The notes under the pieces: generated by a model
The model's input: only the letters and a program-made list of their open reading frames with translations
Told to the model about the DNA's origin: nothing
Databases searched by the model: none
Shown here: positions 37,862 through 47,131 of the stretch, piece after piece
How positions within the stretch are numbered: the first letter of the stretch is position 1
Layout of the letters: the number at the start of each line of letters is the position of its first letter
Translations under genes and position numbers: made by a program
Assembly (NCBI RefSeq): GCF_004354365.1
Contig: NZ_SJCY01000012.1
Coordinates: 1 to 64,000, forward strand
Direction of reading: 5' to 3'
Origin: Pedobacter changchengzhani
GTDB taxonomy: Bacteria; Bacteroidota; Bacteroidia; Sphingobacteriales; Sphingobacteriaceae
Length of the DNA stretch: 64,000 nucleotides

Positions 37862-38701
37862 TTACCTCAATTCCGTTATTGCGCAATGATCCATGTCGCC
37901 ATAATCGAGGTTTTCGCCGGCCATGCCCCAAATAAAGGTATAATTACTTGTTCCTGCGCCAGCATGGATAGACCAATTTGGAGAAATTACCGCTTCGTTA
38001 TTCTGCATCCAAACATGCCTAGTTTCTTGTGGCTCGCCCATAAAATGGCAAATGCTTTGCCCTTTTGGTACTTCAAAATAAAAGTAAGCTTCCATCCTTC
38101 TATCATGGGTGTGTGCTGGCATGGTATTCCATACACTGCCCGATTTTAGTTCGGTCATACCCATTTGCAACTGGCAAGTTTGTAGCACGCTGTTTACCAA
38201 TAGCTTATTAATTATTCTATGATTAGCAGTTTCTGGCGAACCCATCTCTACAATTTCTGCCTCAGCTTTACTCACCTTTTTAGCAGGATAAGCTTTGTGC
38301 GCTGGTGCAGAATTAATATACAATTTTGCAGGCTGGTTCTTATCTACCGATTCGAATGAAACCGCTTTCGTTCCTCTACCAATATACAAGGCTTCTTTAT
38401 AGTCTAGCTCAAATTTTTGACCATCTGCAGTAACAATTGCCTTACCCCCAACACATATAATACCCAACTCTCTGCGTTCTAAAAAGTAATTCGCTTTTAA
38501 ATCGCTGGGATTAGGTAAGTCTAATTTTCCATCAACAGGCATTGCACCGCCAACAATATATCTATCAAAATGAGATAAGGTTAAATTTACTTCGTTCGCT
38601 TCAAAAATATTTTCAATTAAAAAATTTTCCCGCAACGTGGCGGTATCCATTTGTTTAACTTCTTTCGGACTTTGCGCGTAACGGCTTTCGAATTTATTCA
38701 T
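37862..38701 (-). CDS. kduI: 5-dehydro-4-deoxy-D-glucuronate isomerase
   Basis: A 279-residue cupin-fold isomerase. FESRYAQSPKEVKQMDT at the start, the FDRYIVGGAMPV stretch, and the metal site HTHDRRMEAYFYFE are family marks. It converts unsaturated uronate-derived 5-keto-4-deoxyuronate to 2,5-diketo-3-deoxygluconate, the substrate of KduD, so the two genes catalyse consecutive steps. No lyase, hydrolase or KdgK/KdgA gene is nearby. Confidence 0.95.
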   Translation of the reverse strand: MNKFESRYAQSPKEVKQMDTATLRENFLIENIFEANEVNLTLSHFDRYIVGGAMPVDGKLDLPNPSDLKANYFLERRELGIICVGGKAIVTADGQKFELDYKEALYIGRGTKAVSFESVDKNQPAKLYINSAPAHKAYPAKKVSKAEAEIVEMGSPETANHRIINKLLVNSVLQTCQLQMGMTELKSGSVWNTMPAHTHDRRMEAYFYFEVPKGQSICHFMGEPQETRHVWMQNNEAVISPNWSIHAGAGTSNYTFIWGMAGENLDYGDMDHCAITELR

Positions 38702-38895
38702 TAGTTTAAAATTGAGATTTAGGAGAGATTTAACGATTAGAAAATTCTAAACCAAATATATTTATAAAATTGAGACATTTATTTTTATACTCAAATTTCC
38801 TTTTTCTTTGAGATTTTTTTTTTAAACTTTCTAATTGTAAAGATTTGGCTATTCTGAGATTAGCGTTAAACTTTTAAAACAGATTAATGGAAAAT

Positions 38896-38930
38896 TAAAG
38901 GGTGTTTTAACAATGTTAAAACACCCTTTA
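38896..38930 (-). terminator. Strong hairpin terminator after the DUF2911 gene
   Basis: A perfect 16-bp stem, TAAAGGGTGTTTTAAC (38896-38911) and its inverted copy (38915-38930), with a 3-nt loop, lies 47 bp past the stop codon; TTTAATTTT follows on the minus strand. Confidence 0.75.
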
Positions 38931-38977
38931 AGGTTTATTTAGGTACCAATTTCAGAAACGAATCTAACCAAATCAGC

Positions 38978-39499
38978 TTACTTTACCATCACAGGAACAG
39001 AAATTTTATCCCATTCTAAAGCAAAATCATTTTTGTTTATTTTGTAAACTAATCTTTCTTGAGTTTGTGCCAAAGCTTTTGTTTTAACATCAACTCTTAA
39101 TTGATCTTTTGCTTCTTCATATTTGTAAGCACCCCATTGTTTAGGCTCTTTGTTAAATATTGCAGTCCATGTTCCACTCTCTCTAGGAATTAAAAAGAAA
39201 CTATATTTACCTGCAGGCAACGTTTTCCCTTGCACTTTGATGTCTTTACTGGTTTCGAAAGTTGTCGCATCATTTGCACCAGCGCGCCAAACTACATCGT
39301 ATTTTTCAAGTCCGCCCCAAATTACTCGTCCTTTTACTGCCGGACTGCTATAATTGATGGTGATTGTTGCTTTGTTTATTACACCTGTTGCAACTTCTGC
39401 CGGACTTGGTTTTGGTTTTGCAGCATCTTGTGCCATTGCGCTAACTGTAATACAAATTGCTGTAGAAAGTAAAGCGATAGATTTGATCATTGTTTTCAT
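38978..39499 (-). CDS. DUF2911 domain exported protein
   Basis: A 173-residue protein with a signal peptide (1-23, ending SAMAQ) and a DUF2911 domain (about 30-170). Conserved pieces are [40 protein letters not shown] and [19 protein letters not shown]. The family is widespread in Bacteroidota and has no known function. It is a single-gene unit ending in a strong hairpin terminator. Confidence 0.9.
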   Translation of the reverse strand: MKTMIKSIALLSTAICITVSAMAQDAAKPKPSPAEVATGVINKATITINYSSPAVKGRVIWGGLEKYDVVWRAGANDATTFETSKDIKVQGKTLPAGKYSFFLIPRESGTWTAIFNKEPKQWGAYKYEEAKDQLRVDVKTKALAQTQERLVYKINKNDFALEWDKISVPVMVK

Positions 39500-39536
39500 A
39501 TTGTATATTTTATCTGTTTTTAATTATATAATTTGT

Positions 39537-39827
39537 TTATTTATCTTTTATCTGAAATTTAAAAATATCTCCTTCCCTTTCAACAATCTCCAACCCTTCT
39601 AGTATGTTAAAAAAATCGTCTTTAGAATAGCTAAGAACTCGAAGATTATTTTTTAAGATAAACTCCGGTACAGGTTGAATGTGATTCTGAAACACTATTG
39701 GTCTATTACAATCACACCTTGAATAAATTGAATGACCTCCTTTCTTCCGAACGAACACACACTGTGCTAATTCTAAAAAAGACTCAAACTGCGCAACAGA
39801 GATATTCTTCAATTGGCGAATCGTCAT
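39537..39827 (-). CDS. HicA-like toxin of a HicAB pair
   Basis: A 96-residue protein with the HicA dsRBD-like pattern: KKGGHSIYSR (residues 28-37) carries the catalytic-type histidine, and VPEFILKNNLRVLSYSKDDF holds the usual C-terminal helix. HicA toxins cleave mRNA. It is slightly longer than most HicA proteins (55-85 aa), and the N-terminal LKNISVAQFESFLEL differs from the usual start. The antitoxin gene lies directly upstream with one base between, the less common hicB-hicA order. The family call is by pattern. Confidence 0.65.
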   Translation of the reverse strand: MTIRQLKNISVAQFESFLELAQCVFVRKKGGHSIYSRCDCNRPIVFQNHIQPVPEFILKNNLRVLSYSKDDFFNILEGLEIVEREGDIFKFQIKDK

Positions 39828-39828
39828 G

Positions 39829-40236
39829 TTAGATCAGCGCAAAGCCGAAATTTGTTTCACTGTGTACAATATCCGGTCGCTCCAATAATTGTTTGTAGGT
39901 ATCATTGTCTAACAACATATCTTCCTCACTAGGAGGATTAATGCGTTTTTTCGTTTTATTTGTTGTCCAGCCCAATCTTTCTAACTCAGCAAAAACAGTT
40001 TTGTTATTATCTGTATAATCAACAAATGCATTCAGTGTAGTTTGAAAAGAACTACGAGCTTCATCTTCACTCTCCCCGTAACCGGTTAAATCTAACGCCG
40101 CTGAATAATAGAAATGAATATCATCATCTATCCAGTACAGGAGATCTAACGTTATTTCTATTTTTTTATTTCCGCGATCATATACGGCATTAACTCTATT
40201 AGGTGCATCCATATAATTAGAATTTTTAAACAACAA
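39829..40236 (-). CDS. HicB-like antitoxin of a HicAB pair
   Basis: A 135-residue protein whose core YSAALDLTGYGESEDEARSS (residues 44-63), then FQTTLNAFVDY, matches the HicB partial RNase H fold. The C-terminal part (about 80-135) is unusual and has no clear helix-turn-helix or ribbon-helix-helix DNA-binding motif. It would neutralise the product of the next gene, which starts one base after its stop codon. A promoter with a perfect TAnnTTTG box lies 20 bp upstream. Confidence 0.6.
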   Translation of the reverse strand: MLFKNSNYMDAPNRVNAVYDRGNKKIEITLDLLYWIDDDIHFYYSAALDLTGYGESEDEARSSFQTTLNAFVDYTDNNKTVFAELERLGWTTNKTKKRINPPSEEDMLLDNDTYKQLLERPDIVHSETNFGFALI

Positions 40237-40255
40237 AGAATTGCTTATACGTTAT

Positions 40256-40283
40256 CAAATTTACTAACAAAACCAAAAACCAA
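40256..40283 (-). promoter_or_regulatory. Bacteroidota-type promoter for the HicAB pair
   Basis: TTG (40283-40281), a 17-bp spacer and a perfect TAnnTTTG box (TAAATTTG, 40263-40256) on the minus strand. Confidence 0.45.
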
Positions 40284-40295
40284 GTTTAGCTATTT

Positions 40296-41993
40296 TCAAT
40301 TATACGAATTTAAAGCTTTAGAACGATAAAACAGAATACCTATGAGTGAAAAGAGTATCACTGCAAACGCTCCAATCACATTTAACCAAAGAAATGACAC
40401 TATATTGAATTTATAAACGGCGATAACCAAAATTTCTGATAAAATTGCTGCAAAAAACACCACAGGCCCTTTTATTTTTTTAAGATAAAATGCAACTAAA
40501 AATATACCCAATATTGGCCCATAAAACAAAGATCCCAATACATTTACGGCCTCAATAAGCGAACCCATTTGTGTGGCGAACATGGCTACCCCAATAGAAA
40601 AAATTCCCCAAGCAAGTGTATGGAGCCGACTGTATTTTAACTCGGTTGCATCATCAGGTTTATTTTTGCTAAATATTAAATGAACATCTTTTAAAGAGCA
40701 TGCAGCTAAAGAATTTAGCGCAGCAGAAATAGAACCCCAACTTGCAAGAAAAATTACGGCAAACAACAATCCAATCATCCCAGCGGGAAGCGTACTTTTT
40801 ACAAAATATAAAAAAATGTAATTGGTATCAGTTTTTTCGGCATTAAAATCCGATTTGTTTATGGCTTCTTCCACTTTTGTGTGTAAAGTGGCAACTTGTT
40901 TTTGTGTACTTTTAAAATCGGCAATGGTATTATCTAAATCAGCAGCATGTTCATCTTTTTCTAACAAAATTTGTTTTGATTGCTGGTTAAATTTCAACTG
41001 TAAAGTTTCATGTTCTTTCTCAAAGCCCGCAGCAATATTTGGTTGTGTCGCCTTTAAGTGTTGATAAGATCTTTCGTTGAAATAAATTGGTGCTGGTTTT
41101 AAAGAAAAGAACGCAAAAAGTAAAGCGCCGATGAGCAAAATTGCAAACTGCATTGGTATTTTAACTAACCCATTTAAAAGTAAGCCAGTTTTTGCATTTG
41201 TATTGTCTTTAGCGGTAATGTATCTACCCACCTGACTTTGATCGGTACCGAAATAAGATAACGCCAGAAAAAACCCGCCAATTAAACCACTCCAAATATT
41301 GTATTTATCTTTCCAATTAAACTCCGTTGTAATTACATTTAGCTTGCCAGATTTGCCCGCCAAATAAAGCGCATCTTTAAAACCGATTCCATTGGGCATA
41401 TTTTGAATTAATAGATAACCAGCAAACGCCATTGTGCCTAAAATTATAATAAACTGAAGCTTTTGCGTATGTGCAATAGCCTTTGCCCCACCAACATAGG
41501 TGTAAATTAAAAGAATTCCTCCTGTTAAAATATTGGTTAAATAAATGTTCCAGTTTAAAACACTTGATAAAATAATACTCGGTGCGTAAATGCTAATTCC
41601 GGTTGATAATCCTCTGGAAAACAGAAAAAGTAAGGAAGTTAAAACACGGGTTTTTTTATCAAACCGTTGTTCTAAATATTCATAAGCGGTGTAAACATTT
41701 AACCTTTGAAAAATCGGGATAAAGGTGATACAGATTACAATCATCGCCAATGGCAACCCAAAATAATACTGCACAAAACGCATTCCATCGGTGTAGGCTT
41801 GTCCGGGTGCCGATAAAAATGTAATTGCACTGGCTTGGGTTGCCATAATGCCCAAAAGCACAATGTACCATGGCATTTTATTATCTGCTTTTAAATACGA
41901 CTCGTTACTTTTTTGGCCTCGGCCGATGTAAACACCGTAAGAAACAACTGCAAAAAGCGTAAAAATAAGTACACACCAATCAAAATTACTCAT
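40296..41993 (-). CDS. Sodium:solute symporter (SSS family)
   Basis: A 565-residue membrane transporter with about 13 helices. VSYGVYIGRGQKSNESYLKA at the start, then ITFLSAPGQAYTDGMRFVQY and GGAKAIAHTQKLQFIIIL, are typical of the SSS/SLC5 family, which moves sugars, amino acids or related solutes with sodium. The substrate cannot be read from sequence; sialic acid-like or glycan-derived sugars are plausible from the neighbours. A charged loop with a predicted coiled coil (about residues 310-380, HETLQLKFNQQSKQ-type) is unusual in length. The start codon overlaps the stop of the 34-aa peptide gene (ATGA). Confidence 0.9.
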   Translation of the reverse strand: MSNFDWCVLIFTLFAVVSYGVYIGRGQKSNESYLKADNKMPWYIVLLGIMATQASAITFLSAPGQAYTDGMRFVQYYFGLPLAMIVICITFIPIFQRLNVYTAYEYLEQRFDKKTRVLTSLLFLFSRGLSTGISIYAPSIILSSVLNWNIYLTNILTGGILLIYTYVGGAKAIAHTQKLQFIIILGTMAFAGYLLIQNMPNGIGFKDALYLAGKSGKLNVITTEFNWKDKYNIWSGLIGGFFLALSYFGTDQSQVGRYITAKDNTNAKTGLLLNGLVKIPMQFAILLIGALLFAFFSLKPAPIYFNERSYQHLKATQPNIAAGFEKEHETLQLKFNQQSKQILLEKDEHAADLDNTIADFKSTQKQVATLHTKVEEAINKSDFNAEKTDTNYIFLYFVKSTLPAGMIGLLFAVIFLASWGSISAALNSLAACSLKDVHLIFSKNKPDDATELKYSRLHTLAWGIFSIGVAMFATQMGSLIEAVNVLGSLFYGPILGIFLVAFYLKKIKGPVVFFAAILSEILVIAVYKFNIVSFLWLNVIGAFAVILFSLIGILFYRSKALNSYN

Positions 41994-42094
41994 GCCCAGT
42001 ATTTAGTGAATAAGTAATAAAAAACAATTTGTGCAACTAAGATTAATCCTAGCAAAATGTACCAACCCGTCCAACTTTTAAAAATATTCTTCAT
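41990..42094 (-). CDS. 34-residue single-helix membrane peptide, translationally coupled
   Basis: Encodes MKNIFKSWTGWYILLGLILV followed by AQIVFYYLFTKYWA. It begins on the base directly after the PIG-L stop codon (TAAATG) and ends in an ATGA overlap with the symporter start codon. One transmembrane helix of about 20 residues spans most of the peptide, with a basic N-terminus and aromatic residues at both ends. Small single-helix partners of SSS transporters are known in other bacteria, so an accessory subunit of the symporter is likely. I have not matched it to a named family. It is too short for common gene-finding cut-offs. Confidence 0.75.
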   Translation of the reverse strand: MKNIFKSWTGWYILLGLILVAQIVFYYLFTKYWA

Positions 42095-44569
42095 TTATTT
42101 CCCTGCGGATAAAAAATTAAAAAATAACCTTGCAGCACCTACATTGGCCACGGGTAATTGTCTGAAAAAAGCTAATGGCGTATAAATAAAATTTCCTTTT
42201 CCATATTTTGCATATAAAGTTGAACCCAAAAGTGGTGCTTCTCCAGTATCGTGCATTTCGAAAAGCGTTTCGTAGCGTTTATCCCACGTATCAGGGAAAT
42301 AAGCGCCACGTTCCTGTATCCAACCTTCAAAATCAGCAGCAGTAATTTTATTTGGATAATCTAAAAGGCGGTTATTTGGATTAACTATTTTTACTTCCGA
42401 ATTTTCTTCAGTTACCCGTTTATTGGCAATATTAAATGGATAAATACCGAAATTTTGCAAGGCCATATCTTGCGTAGTATTGTACTGCATTACAATTGTA
42501 CCGCCATTTTCTACGTAAGAACAGAGTGCTGTTTGCCAATTTTTAATTCTTTTTTCGGTATTGATAACCCTCACGCCAGTTACAACGGCATCATAAGAAG
42601 CCAATTTATTTGGGCTCAATATATCAGCTTCGCTCAGAACATCAACCTGCAAACCTGCCTGGGTCAAAAATTCAGGGATAAGATCGCCAGCACCAGCAAT
42701 ATAGCCGATTTTTTTTGCTGTAATTTTAATATCATCCTTTAAAATAAATGTTGTTGCAGCTGTAAAATACTGTAAAACTGGTAAATGTGGATATTGAATT
42801 AAATGTTGTGTTTTGCTAAATGTTTGATTATTCACTTCAAAATAAGCCGCAGCAATTATTCTTTTTAATTTAAGATTTGCAAGCATCGATTTAGTTATTG
42901 GCACATTAACATTGGTAACCTCGTTGGCTTTTAAACTAATGTGATCCAACGAAGCTGATGTTGATACCCCATCTCCAAATTTCAATAAAATTTTTCCATT
43001 ACTTACATCGCTATTTGATTTTAAACGAAGGCTGACTAGTAAATCTTTATCATCAGTTGCAAAATAAACAGACTCTGCAAATCCAATTTCTACCGCCGGT
43101 ACTATGCGCAGTTGTTCTACAATATCACCTTTAACAGGATCTAATTTTTTGTAGGATAAAGGAAGATTAACCTCCAATTGTTGTGAACCCACTTTTAGCG
43201 ACAGTTTAACCATTAACGGCGATTCCATTTCGGGCAAGCCAATTAAAGTATCGTTGGGCACACTAAAAGTTGCGGCATTTTTAGCTCCCTTTGATAACCA
43301 ATAAGGCTCAGTTAAAGTTGCGTTGGTAGGAATTGTGATATTGTGCGTTAAAGTAAACAAAGAATCATCGGCCAGTTTAAAGTTTGATATTTCCTTTTCG
43401 TTTAACCAATTTATACTTTCCAAAACAATCGGATTTTTAGTTCTGGAAATTAGATTTAACTTGAAATTATACTCACCTCCGGCAACCGCCTCAGGTTGAT
43501 TGGTAACCACTTCGCCCATAAAACCCGCACAGCTTAAAATAATATTATTTAGGCACTTAAGTTTATCATTACGAAGATTTGCATCTTCAATTTGATTAAC
43601 TTTTTCTCTTACCTCAAATAGTGAGGGTAAACTTAAATCAGGTCGATTAAAATTAAAATTCGATACAATTTTATTAAGCATTACATCCAGCTGGGGTAAT
43701 CCTTTTTTCGTCCAAATTGTATCTACTCCATCAAATAGCGAATTTTTTATGGGTTGGCCTGCAACGAGTGTAAAATATTCAGTTTTAATTCCAGGGGTGG
43801 AAGGTGTACCCGCACCTTGACTTTTATGCAAACTCCTGCTCAATCCGGCTAACTCGCCATAACCCATCCCCAATTGCGGATCGTATTGGCCAACAGTAAT
43901 TTTAAACTGATTTTCTGCCGTTGTATTTACCGAGCCGAACCTAAAAGTATTCCATAACAAACGCTTAGGTTGCCAAACACTTACATATTTTAATTGACTG
44001 GGAAATGAGTTTTTATCGGCAGCTAACTTAAACGCTTTTTCTGCCACAACTGCCGAAGCTGCATGTTGACCATGACCGGCAGCAGCTGTTGGTGGAAAGC
44101 GACATATAATAACATCGGGGCGAAATTTGCGGATTACCCAAACTACATCGGCGGTTAAGCTATCAACATCCCATTGCTTAAAAGTATCATCTGTATTTTT
44201 TGAGAAACCAAAATCAATTGCCCTCGTAAAAAACTGCTTTGCACCATCCAACTTTCTGGCTTCCAAAAGCTCGTGTGTTCTAATTAAACCAAGCGCTGCA
44301 CCTTGTTCTGTACCTAAAAGATTTTGCCCACCATCGCCACGGGTAAGCGATAAGTAAGCTGTTTCTACATTTTTATCATTCACCAACCAAGATAGCAAAC
44401 CAGTATTTTCATCATCAGGATGTGCGGCAATGTACAATACTTTCGGTATGTGCTGGAGTGTTTTAATATCCCTGAAAATTTCGGATGATTTAGCAGGCCG
44501 CACTTGCTGTGCCATACAAAAAACACTTAAAAAAGAGAGGTAAACTATTCCACTAAACGATTTGAACAT
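42095..44569 (-). CDS. PIG-L family deacetylase, exported, multidomain
   Basis: An 824-residue exported protein: signal peptide (1-20, ending FCMAQ), a PIG-L/LmbE zinc deacetylase domain (about 40-290) with AHPDDE at 49-54 and GHGQHAAS carrying further zinc ligands, a beta-rich middle (about 360-610), and a C-terminal class I amidotransferase-like (flavodoxin-fold) domain (about 620-824, with IGYIAGAGDLIPEFLTQAGL). Members of the family remove acetyl groups from GlcNAc-containing sugars. The symporter gene two genes downstream may import the product. The first gene of a three-gene coupled unit. Confidence 0.88.
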   Translation of the reverse strand: MFKSFSGIVYLSFLSVFCMAQQVRPAKSSEIFRDIKTLQHIPKVLYIAAHPDDENTGLLSWLVNDKNVETAYLSLTRGDGGQNLLGTEQGAALGLIRTHELLEARKLDGAKQFFTRAIDFGFSKNTDDTFKQWDVDSLTADVVWVIRKFRPDVIICRFPPTAAAGHGQHAASAVVAEKAFKLAADKNSFPSQLKYVSVWQPKRLLWNTFRFGSVNTTAENQFKITVGQYDPQLGMGYGELAGLSRSLHKSQGAGTPSTPGIKTEYFTLVAGQPIKNSLFDGVDTIWTKKGLPQLDVMLNKIVSNFNFNRPDLSLPSLFEVREKVNQIEDANLRNDKLKCLNNIILSCAGFMGEVVTNQPEAVAGGEYNFKLNLISRTKNPIVLESINWLNEKEISNFKLADDSLFTLTHNITIPTNATLTEPYWLSKGAKNAATFSVPNDTLIGLPEMESPLMVKLSLKVGSQQLEVNLPLSYKKLDPVKGDIVEQLRIVPAVEIGFAESVYFATDDKDLLVSLRLKSNSDVSNGKILLKFGDGVSTSASLDHISLKANEVTNVNVPITKSMLANLKLKRIIAAAYFEVNNQTFSKTQHLIQYPHLPVLQYFTAATTFILKDDIKITAKKIGYIAGAGDLIPEFLTQAGLQVDVLSEADILSPNKLASYDAVVTGVRVINTEKRIKNWQTALCSYVENGGTIVMQYNTTQDMALQNFGIYPFNIANKRVTEENSEVKIVNPNNRLLDYPNKITAADFEGWIQERGAYFPDTWDKRYETLFEMHDTGEAPLLGSTLYAKYGKGNFIYTPLAFFRQLPVANVGAARLFFNFLSAGK

Positions 44570-44773
44570 AAAATTTGCTTTATAAGTTCAAATATGATGA
44601 ATTTGGTTTTAGTTTAGGTACCAGAAAACAAAAAAGGTACCATATTAAAATAATTTGAATATCACATTAGCCACAAACCAGCTTGAAGCTCTAAAATTTT
44701 TTAGCATAACTTTTTAACTCACACAGTTAGCGGGACACTACCCATCAACTTTTTTTTTTGTGCAATGGTTGCG

Positions 44774-46276
44774 TTAATTAATTTTTAAAGCCTTTGATGT
44801 TCTCGTCCTTGTAGATTTACAAAGCGCTGCATCTGTTGCAAGATCTATCCCATAAGTAGGAATAATTTCTTTTATTTTTTGTTGCCATTCGGCGGTTTCC
44901 ATTTCCTTTTTAAAACATCTGCTCAGCAAATCCAACATAATCGAAACTGCTGTTGACGCACCAGGAGAAGCGCCAAGTAATGCTGCAATAGAACCATCGG
45001 CTGCATTTACAACTTCAGTTCCAAATTCCAACATACCGCCACCACTGGCTTTCTTTTTAATTACTTGTACCCGTTGTCCGGCATTTTCTAATTCCCAATC
45101 TTTCAGCTCAGCTTTTGGTAAATATTCTTTTAAGGCTTCCAATCTATCCTCGGGCGATTGCCTAACCTGATCTATTAAATATTTTGTTAAATCGATGTTA
45201 TGCAAACCAGCAGAAATCATTGGCCTGATATTGTTAAATTTAATTGATTTTGCTAGATCCATAAAAGATCCATTTTTTAAAAACTTAGTCGAAAAACCTG
45301 CATACGGACCAAAAAGCAGTGCTTGCTTTCCATTTATAGTTCTGGTATCTAAATGTGGTACTGACATTGGTGGCGCACCAACTGCAGCTTTACCATAAAC
45401 TTTTGCATGGTGCGCGGCAATTATCTTTTCATTTGTACATTTTAACCATTGGCCGCTTACCGGAAAACCACCAAAACCTTTGCCTTCTTCAATGTCTGCT
45501 TTTTCTAATAAAAGTAACGATCCACCACCGGCGCCAATAAAAACAAATTTTGCGGTACGTTTCCTTTTCTTGCCAGTTTCTAAATTTTTAACTTTAACCT
45601 CCCAGTGGCTGGATTCATTTTTCTCTAAATCCCGTATCTCATGATCAAAAAATAAAGAAACATTTTTTTGAGTTTTTAAATAAGAAAACATGTCGCGGGT
45701 TAAAGAGCCAAAATTTACATCAGTACCCAAATCCATACGGGTTGCCGCAACTTTTTCGGTTTTTTTACGTCCATCCATAATTAGTGGCACCCAATCTTTT
45801 ATTTTTTCTGCATCGTCTGTAAATTGCATATCGCTAAACAAGTCACACTTTTGCATGGCTTCGAAACGTTTCTTTAAAAACTCTACATTTTTTTTGCCCC
45901 AAACAAAGCTCATGTGTGGTATGCTTCGAATAAAATTCTCGGGGTTTGATATTAATCCCTTATCAATTAAATAAGTCCAGAATTGCTTAGAAACTTCAAA
46001 ATTTTCGGCAATGTGCACTGCCTTCGATATTTCTACTGTTCCGTCTTTTTTCTCTGGTGTATAGTTTAATTCGCAAAATGCCGAGTGGCCTGTTCCGGCA
46101 TTATTCCACGCATCCGAACTTTCGGCAGCAGCAACATCTAAGCGTTCGTATATTTCTATGCTCAAATCGGGCTGTAATTCTTTAAGTAAAACACCCAATG
46201 TGGCGCTCATTATACCAGCCCCTATTAAAATTATATCTGCGTCAGTTTCGCCAACTGTCTTATTCTTTTTTGTCAT
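44774..46276 (-). CDS. mqo: Malate:quinone oxidoreductase
   Basis: A 500-residue FAD enzyme that oxidises malate to oxaloacetate and passes electrons to quinone at the membrane. The FAD-binding start ADIILIGAGIMSATLGVLLK, WNNAGTGHSAFCELNYTPEK, and the C-terminal LGASPGASTAVSIMLDLL are family signatures. The length is standard. A promoter-like TTG-19-TAAATTCG lies just upstream (46296-46325). The 204-bp gap downstream shows no gene. Confidence 0.97.
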   Translation of the reverse strand: MTKKNKTVGETDADIILIGAGIMSATLGVLLKELQPDLSIEIYERLDVAAAESSDAWNNAGTGHSAFCELNYTPEKKDGTVEISKAVHIAENFEVSKQFWTYLIDKGLISNPENFIRSIPHMSFVWGKKNVEFLKKRFEAMQKCDLFSDMQFTDDAEKIKDWVPLIMDGRKKTEKVAATRMDLGTDVNFGSLTRDMFSYLKTQKNVSLFFDHEIRDLEKNESSHWEVKVKNLETGKKRKRTAKFVFIGAGGGSLLLLEKADIEEGKGFGGFPVSGQWLKCTNEKIIAAHHAKVYGKAAVGAPPMSVPHLDTRTINGKQALLFGPYAGFSTKFLKNGSFMDLAKSIKFNNIRPMISAGLHNIDLTKYLIDQVRQSPEDRLEALKEYLPKAELKDWELENAGQRVQVIKKKASGGGMLEFGTEVVNAADGSIAALLGASPGASTAVSIMLDLLSRCFKKEMETAEWQQKIKEIIPTYGIDLATDAALCKSTRTRTSKALKIN

Positions 46277-46295
46277 TTTATATTAAAGGAAAATG

Positions 46296-46325
46296 CGAAT
46301 TTAAATCTTTTCGAGCAATTACCAA
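46296..46325 (-). promoter_or_regulatory. Candidate promoter for mqo
   Basis: TTG (46325-46323), 19-bp spacer and TAAATTCG (46303-46296), one mismatch from the TAnnTTTG consensus. Confidence 0.4.
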
Positions 46326-46561
46326 TTTCACCGTTAAAATTTAAAAATAATTGCGGAAAGATGATAAATTTTGGGTTTACCTACCAAATCAACTATTTAA
46401 TAAGATGAGTTTGATAATTTTACCGAAGAAATGTAGTCTTTCTTATCGTTATTCTAAGGCTCATTGTCATGCTAGCCCGATGCATCTGGAGAGGGTAACG
46501 GACCGTCGAGCCAAAACATTCTTTAAGGCCTTAAAATCAATATTTAATTATTTAACTCAGC

Positions 46562-46966
46562 TTAATAGTTAAAGGTTATATTTTGCTTAATATCTGGGTG
46601 CAAACTATTTGCTACAGGGCAGGTTCTTGCAGATCTTTCGATAATTGCTTTTGTTTTATCAGTATAATCGTGATTTGGAAATTGCAAATTAACCACAATT
46701 TCGACTACCCTACGTGGCTCAGTTGCCATTATTTTTGTTATTTCTGCAGTTGTACCGTCAATATTGAAACCATGTTCGTTTGCTGCAATGCCAACAATCG
46801 TTAACATGCAATTTCCTAACGATGTAGCCAATAAATCCGACGGAGAAAATGCCTCACCTTTACCTTTATTGTCGATTGGCGCATCTGTTATGATTTCGCT
46901 ACCCGATGCTAAATGAATGGAATTGGTTCTCAATCCCCCATTATAAGTAATTTTTGATGTCGCCAT
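46562..46966 (-). CDS. OsmC/Ohr family protein
   Basis: A 134-residue OsmC-type protein. The two reactive cysteines lie in LATSLGNCMLTI and SARTCPVANSL, as in thiol peroxidases that reduce organic hydroperoxides. The domain begins with KITYNGGLRTNSIH. I place the start at 46966 because a perfect -7 box (46982-46989) covers the upstream ATG at 46984, so that ATG is probably not transcribed. It is a single gene facing away from a lipoprotein gene. Confidence 0.88.
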   Translation of the reverse strand: MATSKITYNGGLRTNSIHLASGSEIITDAPIDNKGKGEAFSPSDLLATSLGNCMLTIVGIAANEHGFNIDGTTAEITKIMATEPRRVVEIVVNLQFPNHDYTDKTKAIIERSARTCPVANSLHPDIKQNITFNY

Positions 46967-46981
46967 AATTTTCTTTTTTTG

Positions 46982-46989
46982 CAAACTTA
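46982..46989 (-). promoter_or_regulatory. -7 box upstream of the OsmC gene
   Basis: TAAGTTTG on the minus strand is a perfect TAnnTTTG match about 16 bp before the chosen start codon; no clear -33 TTG at the right distance. Confidence 0.4.
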
Positions 46990-47131
46990 ACTTTTGCTTG
47001 TAAAAAAATAAACTTTTCGATGCCCAATTCTCATTTTTTTTATAAAATGACGGAAAAATTAATTTTTTAAATATTCCAGACCGAAAATCTATTTTAATTC
47101 GTATTATTAGGGTTAAAATTTTTCCACTTTT

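Noticed and set aside
46351..46572. 73-codon plus-strand frame
   Set aside because: No ribosome site, composition unlike a protein, overlaps the OsmC gene end; contains a degenerate dispersed repeat.
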